Assembly: GCA_019686135.1 (NCBI GenBank)
Contig: JADGHL010000039.1
Coordinates: forward strand, 1-39,778
Length of the DNA: 39,778 nucleotides
Source of the DNA: Myxococcaceae bacterium
Lineage (GTDB): Bacteria > Myxococcota > Myxococcia > Myxococcales > Myxococcaceae
Reading direction: 5' to 3'
Position 1 is the stretch's first letter. Each line of letters starts with the position of its first letter. Shown piece after piece: positions 33,148 to 39,778 of this stretch. Under the pieces are notes generated by a model, which saw only the letters and a program-made list of their open reading frames with translations, had not been told where the DNA came from and did not search any database. A program made the position numbers and the translations under genes.

Positions 33148-33273
33148 CTACATCGACTCAACCTTCATGTACCGCACCAGGTCGGGCATCGATTGAACGA
33201 CGAACATGGCGCCCAGCAACGCCACGGGAATCCAAAGGAGCCGCGACAACGACGGCGAACGTCTGTGCTTCAT
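33148..33273 (-). CDS. 41-aa single-helix membrane peptide
   Basis: ATG 33273 with a strong GGAGG 7 bases upstream. The basic start MKHRRSPSLSR is followed by one hydrophobic helix (LLWIPVALLGAMFVV) and then SMPDLVRYMKVESM. The basic-inside, single-helix shape with a short DLVRY-like tail resembles the very short DUF6893-type peptides known mainly from Actinobacteria; I am not sure of that match. It lies 119 bases upstream of the Gly-rich gene on the same strand, possibly in one transcript. Function unknown. Confidence 0.65.
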   Translation of the reverse strand: MKHRRSPSLSRLLWIPVALLGAMFVVQSMPDLVRYMKVESM

Positions 33274-33729
33274 GGTCTTCCCTCCCTCGCGGAAGGATCT
33301 GCACGACCCGCCCGGAAAAGCATGGCAGCGCGACGGCCCCGGTCCGTCCGACCGTCGAGCAGGCGACCGTCGAGGTGCAGCCCAACAAAACCGCGACCGC
33401 TACTCACCCCCACCAGTCACGACTCACTGGTTGTTCGACTTGAGCGGGCACAGCCCTGCGGCACGAGCGATTCGCACGTTAGGAAACACCATGGCATCAG
33501 CACGACCGCCGAAGGAGCCCCCGGGGCTTCGTTTTCGCGATCCGTCCGGGGGTGCCGATCGTCGGCGCTGGGTACGGCGTGTACGCGCTCGTGGTCTCGC
33601 TCCGCGGGCTCGACGCGACAGGCACCCACTCGAGCGAGCTGAGCATGCGCGTCCGGCAGAATTTGCGGGCAGAGCGCGCGACCCGGGACTACTCACCACT
33701 CACCCGTCACTCCTCACGGGTTCCGCGAG
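33274..33729. other. 456-base intergenic stretch without a confident gene
   Basis: This holds the promoter side of the 41-aa peptide gene and the region beyond the maturation protease stop. I see no convincing coding region, RNA gene or terminator. A short open frame on the plus strand from GTG 33552 (PIVGAGYGVYALVVSLRGLD) has no ribosome site. The 13-base AGTCACGACTCAC occurs at 33415-33427 and 33728-33740, flanking about 300 bases, along with several related CTACTCAC-like pieces. These may be a degenerate intergenic repeat. Confidence 0.5.
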
Positions 33730-34197
33730 TCACGACTCACGGTGCGCCTCCACGAGGCGGCGCACGAGAGACTCCGCCTGAGGGACGACGGCGGCGACTT
33801 CCTCCCCCAGTCCCATTCGTTCGTCGACCGAGGCGGGTTCGCAGCCGACGATCCGGATGCGCGGGAGCGTTCCGCCCAGCTGGCGCACCAGCGCGAACAC
33901 CGCCGGGAGGTTCATCCCGTGTCCCTCCGCTGCGATCGGCGGAAGCGCGTCGACTTCCCCGGGTTCGAGCACGTACAGCGTCCCGGGCGGCTGCCCTCGT
34001 GGCATTGCGTCCACGGCGATCAACAGGTCGCATCCTTCGAGCAGCGCGTACGCGAGGTGCAGCCCGCGGATGCCGTAGTCGACCACCTGCGCGCCGGGCG
34101 GTGGATCGCACAACAGTCGCCGGGCGACCTCCACGCCGAAGCCGTCGTCGCCGAGGAAGACGTTGCCCACCCCGGCCACCAGGATGCGCGCGGTCAC
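33730..34197 (-). CDS. [NiFe] hydrogenase maturation protease
   Basis: 155 aa from GTG 34197, which overlaps the preceding stop (GTGA). Signatures are ILVAGVGNVFLGDDGFGVEV at the N-terminus, VDYGIRGLHLAYALLEGCD, LLIAVDAMPRG and EGHGMNLPAVFAL, holding the acidic and His residues that bind nickel in HybD/HupD enzymes. It should cleave the C-terminal peptide of the large subunit once nickel is inserted. It is the last gene of the leftward accessory operon, divergent from the structural genes. The target C-terminus lies outside the window. Confidence 0.93.
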   Translation of the reverse strand: MTARILVAGVGNVFLGDDGFGVEVARRLLCDPPPGAQVVDYGIRGLHLAYALLEGCDLLIAVDAMPRGQPPGTLYVLEPGEVDALPPIAAEGHGMNLPAVFALVRQLGGTLPRIRIVGCEPASVDERMGLGEEVAAVVPQAESLVRRLVEAHRES

Positions 34198-35474
34198 CGG
34201 GGGGGCGCCTCCAGCGGCTCGAGTTCGTCGAGGTAGTAGTAGAAGTACCGGCCGTACCACCGGTGCAGGTCCGCCGCCGGATCCGCGTCCAGCGTCACTG
34301 CCGCGTACTGGCGATCCTGATCGTCCGTGAGCAGCGCCTCCACCGTGGCCGTGAAGCCCTCGAAGAGGAGGTCCTGCGCGTCAGTGCGGCGGGCGGGGTT
34401 GGGCTTGAGGCGGACCCGCTTCCCCGGGGCGGCGAAGTGGTCGGGCGGCGGATCGCGGCGGGGGATCATCTCACCGCGGTGGACGTCGCGCAGCGCGCCG
34501 TGGAGCCGTTCGCGCTGCTCCGGGGTCATCCGCTCCACGCGGTCGATCAACTCGGCCGCGCGCGGATCGGTCGCGCGGGCCTCGCGCTTCTCTTCGGGCG
34601 TGAGCGTGGCGGTGCGCAACGTGAGCAGCTCGTCGATCTCCGTGGCGTCGAAGAAGTCGCCAGGGCTCTCGGGCGCGAGCTTCGCGTGGTCGTAGAGGAT
34701 GATCGGCGCGGAGAGGACGAGGTCGTCCCGGCCCTCCTCGCCCACCAGCACCGGGAAGGTGCGGACGCTCCTTGTCTGCGCCGCCGCTGCCTTCGCCGCC
34801 TCGGGCGGATCGATCAACGACACGAACCCGGCGTCCGCCGCGCGCATCAACAGGTGCGTGGCGATGCAGGCGAACGGGAGCATCTGCTCGCGGTGGGCGC
34901 CGGGCGCGGGCGTACCGGCCACGTTCTCCACCCGAACGCTCACGCGGTGCAGCCCGTCCCCGCACGGCTCCGAGCGGATGGCGATCGTCCCCTCCAGCGG
35001 GCTGCGCTCACGCACCACGCGGCCGCGCAGCTCGCCGCTGGCATCGCGGAGCTCTTCGACGAGCCGCCCGCCCTCGATGTGCCAGCGCTGCGTCGTCGGC
35101 GCGCCGCCCAGCGCGTGCGCGAACGACAGCTCCTGGATCACGCCCTCCTCCCAGGGCAGGTGCAGCTTCCCGTCGACCTCGAGCGTCTCCACCGGAGCGA
35201 AGCCGCCGCCCTGTTGCTGCTCGATGCGGCGGGTCTGCTGCTGGATGAAGCGCAGCCGTCCGTCGATCCGCGGCATGGCGCCGCGCGGTCGGACCAGGCA
35301 CTGCGACTCCAGCCACCACGGTTCGGATCCATCCGCCTCGCTCCAGGCGCGCGGCGCGAGGATCCCGAACGCCCAGCGGAAACGGTTTTTGGTGGAGGAC
35401 GCGCGGTACGGGTAGAGGACGTAACCCTCCAGCAGCACGGCATCCGCGAGCGCGCGCGCGCGATCGAACGACAT
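34194..35474 (-). CDS. Hydrogenase-associated 426-aa protein of unknown function
   Basis: 426 aa starting MSFDRARALADAVLLEGYVL. It has alternating charged and hydrophobic stretches without TM helices or Cys clusters (YRASSTKNRFRWAFGILAPR, RWYGRYFYYYLDELEPLE at the end). Proteins with this start (YVLYPYRASS...KNR...FG) occur beside group 1h-type hydrogenases; the function is not known. It starts within the stop of the DUF5947 gene (TGATG) and its own stop overlaps the protease start, so translation is coupled. A soluble assembly or accessory factor is the best inference. Confidence 0.8.
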   Translation of the reverse strand: MSFDRARALADAVLLEGYVLYPYRASSTKNRFRWAFGILAPRAWSEADGSEPWWLESQCLVRPRGAMPRIDGRLRFIQQQTRRIEQQQGGGFAPVETLEVDGKLHLPWEEGVIQELSFAHALGGAPTTQRWHIEGGRLVEELRDASGELRGRVVRERSPLEGTIAIRSEPCGDGLHRVSVRVENVAGTPAPGAHREQMLPFACIATHLLMRAADAGFVSLIDPPEAAKAAAAQTRSVRTFPVLVGEEGRDDLVLSAPIILYDHAKLAPESPGDFFDATEIDELLTLRTATLTPEEKREARATDPRAAELIDRVERMTPEQRERLHGALRDVHRGEMIPRRDPPPDHFAAPGKRVRLKPNPARRTDAQDLLFEGFTATVEALLTDDQDRQYAAVTLDADPAADLHRWYGRYFYYYLDELEPLEAPPR

Positions 35475-36121
35475 CAGGCACCTCCGGGAGAGTCCGCGCG
35501 AAGCGGCCGGCTTCGTCGATCCACCGAGGCGAAGAACGCCTCCAGCTGCGCCTTCGCCTCGCTGCCGCCGTCGAAGCCTCGCCAGTGCGTGCGCAGCAGG
35601 CCCACCAGCTCGTAGCAGGCGTCGATCGGCACTAGGAACCAGCGGCCACGCGCCGCACCGCGCGGCGTGTGGACCAGCACCGCCTCCACGTCCGGCGCAG
35701 CGGCGGACAAGAGCGGGTTCACCTTCGCCAGCGCCTCCCACGCCTCCAGCGGCAGCTCGGACGCAATCGGTCCGGCCGGGCCTGGGTAGTGCGCCACCCA
35801 GCGGCCGAGGCGGGAGTTGAAGAAGAAGAACGCCAGCCCCACCGGAAGCTGCAGTCGCGCGAGCACCGCCTCTTCTTCCGCGGACGGCTCCCAGCGGTGG
35901 AAGCGGGTGGGGACCGTGCGCCAGCGTCCCTTTGCCGCGCCGGGCGTCTCGAAGAGCAGCGCGCACGGGCGGCACGCGCAGCAGATGGCCCGCGCCTCGA
36001 GGTCGACGACGTGGGAATGAGGTTCGCCGATGGGCTGGCTGCACAGCTCGCAGACCGTGCCCGTGCTCTGCCGGTGGCCGGCGTCCCGGGTGAAGCGCCC
36101 CAGCGCACGCACCACGCTCAT
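35474..36121 (-). CDS. DUF5947 hydrogenase-associated protein
   Basis: 215 aa. The N-terminal third has a Cys/His-rich site: Cys24 and 27 (VCELCSQP), His35 and 37 (EPHSH), then Cys47, 48, 50 and 53 (CCACRPC), likely a zinc or Fe-S site. The remainder is an alpha/beta domain (RFHRWEPSAEEEAVLARLQL, LAFFFFNSRLGRWVAHYPGP). DUF5947 genes accompany group 1h-type hydrogenases. The start overlaps the upstream stop (ATGA). A role in cluster delivery or electron transfer is possible but unproven. Confidence 0.88.
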   Translation of the reverse strand: MSVVRALGRFTRDAGHRQSTGTVCELCSQPIGEPHSHVVDLEARAICCACRPCALLFETPGAAKGRWRTVPTRFHRWEPSAEEEAVLARLQLPVGLAFFFFNSRLGRWVAHYPGPAGPIASELPLEAWEALAKVNPLLSAAAPDVEAVLVHTPRGAARGRWFLVPIDACYELVGLLRTHWRGFDGGSEAKAQLEAFFASVDRRSRPLRADSPGGA

Positions 36122-36960
36122 CGCGCCGCTCCCGGCAGAGAAATCCGCACGCCGTCCGGATCGCGCAGCACCGGGAACGGCTGCAGATGCGGACCCGGCG
36201 CATCGACCGCACGGCCGGCGTGGACCACGTCGAAGCGGCGCCCACAGCCTGCGCACACCAGCTCGGCCGCGGCGAGCGTGGCGCCATCCAACCGCGTGCC
36301 GCAGCCGGGACAAACGTTGCGGTAGGCGAGCACATTGTTCGCCCCGCCGAGCAGGAGCACCGGGACGCCCTCGACCTCCAGCGCGCACCGCTCGCCGCTC
36401 GACAGCGCGGGAATGCCTGGAAGCTGCGTCCAGCGCGCGGTGGCGCGTGCGGAAGGAGCGGACTGTTCTGCGCCAGCGACACCCTCCACGTCGATCGCCG
36501 TGAGCTCGGGCGCGGCGTCCTCCACGGCACGTCGCAGCATCCCCTCCACCGTCTGGCGCGACGACGGACAGCCGCGGCAGGTGCCGAGGAGCCGCAGCGT
36601 CGCGCGGCCCGCTTCATCCACCGAGAGCAGCTCCACGTCGCCGGCGTGGGAGCCGAGGTACGGCCGGACCTGTTCGAGCGCCCGGCGGATACGCTCTTCG
36701 ATCGGAAGCGGGTGGAGGCCGTGCAGGACCAAAAGCGCATGGAGTGCGCGATCCTCCGCCGCCGCGCACAGCCGTTCGGAGGAGATCTCCGCACGGTCGA
36801 TCAACGTCCGTAGCCCGTCGCCGTATAGCGCGGTGAGGTCCTGGACCAGCGCTTCGACCTTCCGCCACACCGCCGGACCGGCGCTCGCCTGAAGATCGTC
36901 GAGCAGCTGCTGGATGCGTTCACCGGGATCCTGCGCCGCGCGGGCTCGCGCCTGGTTCAT
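36118..36960 (-). CDS. NifU C-terminal / Rieske-like fusion protein
   Basis: 280 aa. An N-terminal helical region (~1-85) is followed by a NifU C-terminal-type domain at ~86-160, with the cluster-binding pair Cys128/Cys131 (TCRGCPSS). A Rieske-like domain lies at ~173-278, with YRNVCPGCGTRLDG and LVCAGCGRRFDV. A normal Rieske uses CxH and CxxH; here the four ligands read as Cys217, 220, 236 and 239, so this site may hold a rubredoxin-like iron, zinc or a plant-ferredoxin-like centre. It heads the leftward accessory operon, 179 bases from the divergent small-subunit gene. It probably delivers or receives Fe-S clusters or electrons for the hydrogenase. Confidence 0.9.
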   Translation of the reverse strand: MNQARARAAQDPGERIQQLLDDLQASAGPAVWRKVEALVQDLTALYGDGLRTLIDRAEISSERLCAAAEDRALHALLVLHGLHPLPIEERIRRALEQVRPYLGSHAGDVELLSVDEAGRATLRLLGTCRGCPSSRQTVEGMLRRAVEDAAPELTAIDVEGVAGAEQSAPSARATARWTQLPGIPALSSGERCALEVEGVPVLLLGGANNVLAYRNVCPGCGTRLDGATLAAAELVCAGCGRRFDVVHAGRAVDAPGPHLQPFPVLRDPDGVRISLPGAAR

Positions 36961-37139
36961 GCGTTCGAGCCTCGGCTTCGAACGGATCCGCGCTCAATTG
37001 GCTCCGTGGTCTACCGAAGTGTCGGCGCAGGACGATTGACCGAAGCCCGTGTCCGAATTCCACCGGACCGTCGCGCGGACGGGGCGCTGGCCACGAGCCG
37101 CCGTGATGAACACCGTGCCAACTCCGCCGGGGGCACGCC

Positions 37140-38195
37140 ATGTCCAAATCGAAGGTCGCCGCCACGCCGAGGGTCGGGGTCAAGGAGGTCCACATCCTGT
37201 GGACCTCGGAGGGGATGAGCTGTGACGGCGACAGCGTCTCGGTCACCGCCGGGATGAACCCGCTGCTCGAGGACGTGGTCAACGGGATCATCCCCGGGTT
37301 GCCGCGGGTGCACCTGCACAACAAGGTGCTCGCGTACGAGACCGGCCGCGAGTTCATGGAGCCGTTCTTCGCAGCGGCGGAGGGGAAGCTCGATCCCTTC
37401 ATCCTGGTGGTGGAAGGCTCCATTCCCAACGAGCACGTCAACGTCGAAGGCTACTGGTCGGCGATGGGCACCGACCCGAACACCGGTGAGCCGATCAAGT
37501 TCACCACCTGGTTGGATCGCCTCGCGCCGAAGGCGTGGGCAGTGGTGGCGGTGGGCACCTGCGCGACGTACGGCGGCATTCACGCCATGGCCGGCAATCC
37601 CACCGGCTCGATGGGATTGGCGGACTACCTCGGCTGGGACTACCGCTCCACCGCCGGTCTGCCGATCGTGAACGTCCCGGGCTGTCCGGTGCAGCCGGAC
37701 AACTTCATGGAGACGCTGGTCTGGATGCTCCGGTACGCCGCCGGGCAGGCGCCGCTCATCCCGCTGGACGCGATGCTCCGGCCCACGTGGCTGTTCGGGA
37801 AGACGGTGCACGAGGGCTGCGATCGCGCCGGCTACTACGAGCAGTCCGACTTCGCCTCCGACTACAACTCGCCCAAGTGCCAGGTGAAGGTCGGCTGCTG
37901 GGGACCGGTGGTGAACTGCAACGTCCCCAAGCGCGGCTGGATGAACGGCGTCGGCGGCTGCCCCAACGTCGGCGGCATCTGCATCGGCTGCACGATGCCG
38001 GGGTTCCCCGACAAGTTCATGCCGTTCATGGACGAACCGCCCGGCGGCATCGTCTCCTCCAGCCTCAACAAGGGTTACGGAACGCTGGTCCGCAGACTGC
38101 GCGGCCTCACCAACCGGGCGGTCAACAAGGAGCCGAAGTGGCGTCACAACGGCTCTGCGCTCACCACCGGCTACGACCCCCGCTACACCCCCTGA
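37140..38195 (+). CDS. [NiFe] hydrogenase small subunit, group 1h-like
   Basis: 351 aa carrying the Fe-S clusters that take electrons from the [NiFe] site. The N-terminal motif EGMSCDGDSVS has Cys28 and Asp31 where most uptake hydrogenases have CxxC. In the Ralstonia actinobacterial-type enzyme an Asp likewise serves as a proximal-cluster ligand, which marks group 1h. Other cluster segments are VGTCATYGG, VNVPGCPVQPDN, KCQVKVGCWGPVVNC and GGCPNVGGICIGCTMPGFPD. There is no Tat signal, as expected for this group. These enzymes commonly oxidise atmospheric H2 with high affinity and oxygen tolerance. The large subunit follows after 30 bases. Confidence 0.95.
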   Translation: MSKSKVAATPRVGVKEVHILWTSEGMSCDGDSVSVTAGMNPLLEDVVNGIIPGLPRVHLHNKVLAYETGREFMEPFFAAAEGKLDPFILVVEGSIPNEHVNVEGYWSAMGTDPNTGEPIKFTTWLDRLAPKAWAVVAVGTCATYGGIHAMAGNPTGSMGLADYLGWDYRSTAGLPIVNVPGCPVQPDNFMETLVWMLRYAAGQAPLIPLDAMLRPTWLFGKTVHEGCDRAGYYEQSDFASDYNSPKCQVKVGCWGPVVNCNVPKRGWMNGVGGCPNVGGICIGCTMPGFPDKFMPFMDEPPGGIVSSSLNKGYGTLVRRLRGLTNRAVNKEPKWRHNGSALTTGYDPRYTP

Positions 38196-38225
38196 AGTGC
38201 CCCTTCACCCTCCAAGAGGTCGAAC

Positions 38226-39778
38226 ATGGCCAACGCGTCCCTGGCGGGATCCCAACGCAAGCTGGTGGAGATGGCGTGGGATCCGGTGACCCGCATTATC
38301 GGCAACCTCGGCATCTACACGAAGATCGACTTCGAGAACCGGGAGGTCGCCGAGTGCCGGAGCACCTCGTCGATGTTCCGCGGCTACAGCGTGTTCATGA
38401 AGGGCAAGGACCCGCGCGACGCGCACTTCATCACCAGCCGGATCTGCGGGATCTGCGGCGACAACCACTCCACCTGTTCCGTCTACGCGCAGAACATGGC
38501 GTACGGGATCAAGAACCCGCCGCTGGCGGAGTGGATCTACAACCTCGGCGAAGCCGCCGAGTACATGTTCGACCACTCGATCTTCCAGGATAACCTGGTG
38601 TTCGTGGACTTCTGCGAGCGGATGGTGAAGGAGACCAACCCCTCGCTCTTGACCCGGGCCGAGAACACGCGCGCGCCGCACGCGGACATCCACGGGCACA
38701 GGACGATCGCGGACATCATGCGGTCGTTCAACCCGTTCACCGGGTCGACGTACCTCGAGGCGCTGCAGATGAGCCGCCTCACCCGCGAGATGTTCTGCCT
38801 GATGGAGGGCCGGCACGTGCACCCCTCCACGCCGTACCCGGGAGGAATCGGCACCGTGGCCACGCCGCAGGTGTTCACCGACTACCTCTCGCGGCTGGTG
38901 AAGTTCGCCGACTTCGTGAAGCGGCTGGTCCCGCTCAACGACGATCTGTTCGACTTCTTCTACGAGGCGCTCCCCGGCTACGAGCAGGTGGGCAACCGGC
39001 GGATCATGCTGGGCTGCTGGGGCGCGTTCCAGAACCCGGACGTCTGCGACTACCGGTACCGGACGATGACCCGGTGGGGGCGCGCGATGTACGTGACGCC
39101 CGGGATCGTCCTCGACGGCGAGCTCATCACCACGGACCTGGTGGAGATCAACCTCGGGATCCGGATCCTGCTCGGCAACTCGTTCTACGACGACTGGGAG
39201 AACGAGGAGGTCTTCGTCAAGAAGGACCCGCTGGGGAACCCGGTGGACCGCCGGCACCCGTGGAACCAGACGACCATTCCCAGGCCGCAGAAGCGCGATC
39301 TCGAGCACGGGCCGTACAGCTGGGTGATGAGCCCGCGCTGGTACTACGAGAAGACCGGCGAGCACCTCGCGCTGGACACCGGCGGCGGGCCGTTGGCGCG
39401 ACTGTGGGTCACCGCGCTGGCGCGGCTCGTGGACACCCCGTACGTCAAGTCCACAGGGCGCAGCGTGAAGATGGTGCTGCCGAAGACGGCCAACTTCCCC
39501 GAGCGCGAGTTCGAGTGGAAGGTGCCGAAGTGGGCCAACACCATCGAGCGCGATCGCGCGCGTGTGTACTTCATCGCCTACGCCGCGGCGATGGCGTTCT
39601 ACTTCGTGGAGCGCGCGATGGAGCGCATCGACCAAGGCGACGTGAAAGTCTTCGAGGACTTCGACGTGCCGGACGAGGCGATCGGCTGCGGCTTCCACGA
39701 GGCGGTGCGCGGCGTGCTCTCGCACCACGTGGTGATCCGGAACAAGAAGATCGCCAACTACCACCCGTACCCGCCCAC
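38226..39778 (+). CDS. [NiFe] hydrogenase large subunit, group 1h-like, 3' end outside window
   Basis: ATG 38226 with AAGAGG (38214-38219) 6 bases upstream; 517 complete codons are visible with no stop. The L1 motif RICGICGDNHSTC supplies Cys74 and Cys77 for the Ni-Fe centre, with His81. Other family features are EMAWDPVTRIIGNLGIY, the GRHVHPSTPYPGGIGTV segment and DTGGGPLARLWVTAL. The C-terminal motif DPCxxC and the cleaved extension lie beyond the window. The subunit splits H2; with the adjacent small subunit and leftward accessory genes it forms a full hydrogenase locus. hyp genes for cofactor synthesis are not in view. Confidence 0.95.
   Translation, partial: MANASLAGSQRKLVEMAWDPVTRIIGNLGIYTKIDFENREVAECRSTSSMFRGYSVFMKGKDPRDAHFITSRICGICGDNHSTCSVYAQNMAYGIKNPPLAEWIYNLGEAAEYMFDHSIFQDNLVFVDFCERMVKETNPSLLTRAENTRAPHADIHGHRTIADIMRSFNPFTGSTYLEALQMSRLTREMFCLMEGRHVHPSTPYPGGIGTVATPQVFTDYLSRLVKFADFVKRLVPLNDDLFDFFYEALPGYEQVGNRRIMLGCWGAFQNPDVCDYRYRTMTRWGRAMYVTPGIVLDGELITTDLVEINLGIRILLGNSFYDDWENEEVFVKKDPLGNPVDRRHPWNQTTIPRPQKRDLEHGPYSWVMSPRWYYEKTGEHLALDTGGGPLARLWVTALARLVDTPYVKSTGRSVKMVLPKTANFPEREFEWKVPKWANTIERDRARVYFIAYAAAMAFYFVERAMERIDQGDVKVFEDFDVPDEAIGCGFHEAVRGVLSHHVVIRNKKIANYHPYPP

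Noticed and set aside
33552-33728. A short plus-strand frame with a hydrophobic start (VPIVGAGYGVYALVVSL)
   Set aside because: No ribosome-binding site, a poorly placed GTG, and the frame runs on into sequence antisense to the maturation protease. Not supported as a gene.
38205-39764. A 519-codon antisense frame over the hydrogenase large subunit
   Set aside because: The sense strand encodes an intact family with active-site motifs; the antisense product is His/Val/Arg-rich filler.

Overview
The window is visibly GC-rich throughout and encodes many lipoproteins and secreted proteins, a eukaryote-like Ser/Thr kinase, a MASE1 histidine kinase, a trehalose synthase/phosphatase fusion and an actinobacterial-type [NiFe] hydrogenase. 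This suits a chromosome of a myxobacterium or related Myxococcota. That is an inference from gene content; no rRNA or other phylogenetic marker is present. I saw no tRNA, rRNA, insertion sequence, phage gene or CRISPR array.

Layout. Positions 1-2.7 kb hold the end of a secreted protein-arginine deiminase (PAD) followed by a HEAT-like protein. From 2.7-8.4 kb (minus strand) lie a Ser/Thr kinase and a large TPR/DUF3857/transglutaminase-like lipoprotein. From 8.5-16.4 kb are mixed single genes: ankyrin protein, DUF2267 protein, FabH-like synthase with a family-4-like uracil-DNA glycosylase, a frameshifted signal-peptide/TM protein, YjbQ, the MASE1 kinase, a Cys-rich mini-protein and a quinone oxidoreductase. 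From 16.4-22.8 kb is a compact operon: AdoMet decarboxylase, a double-zinc-ribbon DUF4178 membrane protein, a 54-aa protein, DUF350, a membrane-embedded spermidine-synthase-like protein and a Tat-type FAD oxidoreductase. From 22.9-28.1 kb are a small membrane protein, a collagen-like lipoprotein, a polytopic membrane protein, OtsA-OtsB and a secreted NTF2-like protein that ends at a clear terminator.

From 28.1-31.7 kb a consensus-like Fur box overlaps the start of a four-gene cassette: di-haem oxidoreductase, EfeO/imelysin lipoprotein, P460-type c-haem lipoprotein and an outer-membrane-barrel-like protein. This looks like an iron-starvation uptake or redox system. From 31.7-33.3 kb (minus) are a stand-alone RluA N-terminal-type protein without a catalytic domain, a Gly-rich mini-protein with a perfect 14-bp terminator stem, and a 41-aa membrane peptide. 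From 33.7 kb to the end is a group 1h-like [NiFe] hydrogenase locus. Structural genes run right (small subunit, large subunit cut by the window edge). Accessory genes run left in one overlapping operon: NifU/Rieske-like, DUF5947, an unknown 426-aa protein and a maturation protease.

The strongest candidate for a little-described system is the AdoMetDC-DUF4178-DUF350-membrane SpeE-FAD oxidase operon, which reads as an aminopropyl/polyamine pathway placed at or across the membrane. The Fur-box cassette is second. Two genes (AdoMetDC and the polytopic membrane protein at 24.0 kb) appear to start at CTG codons.
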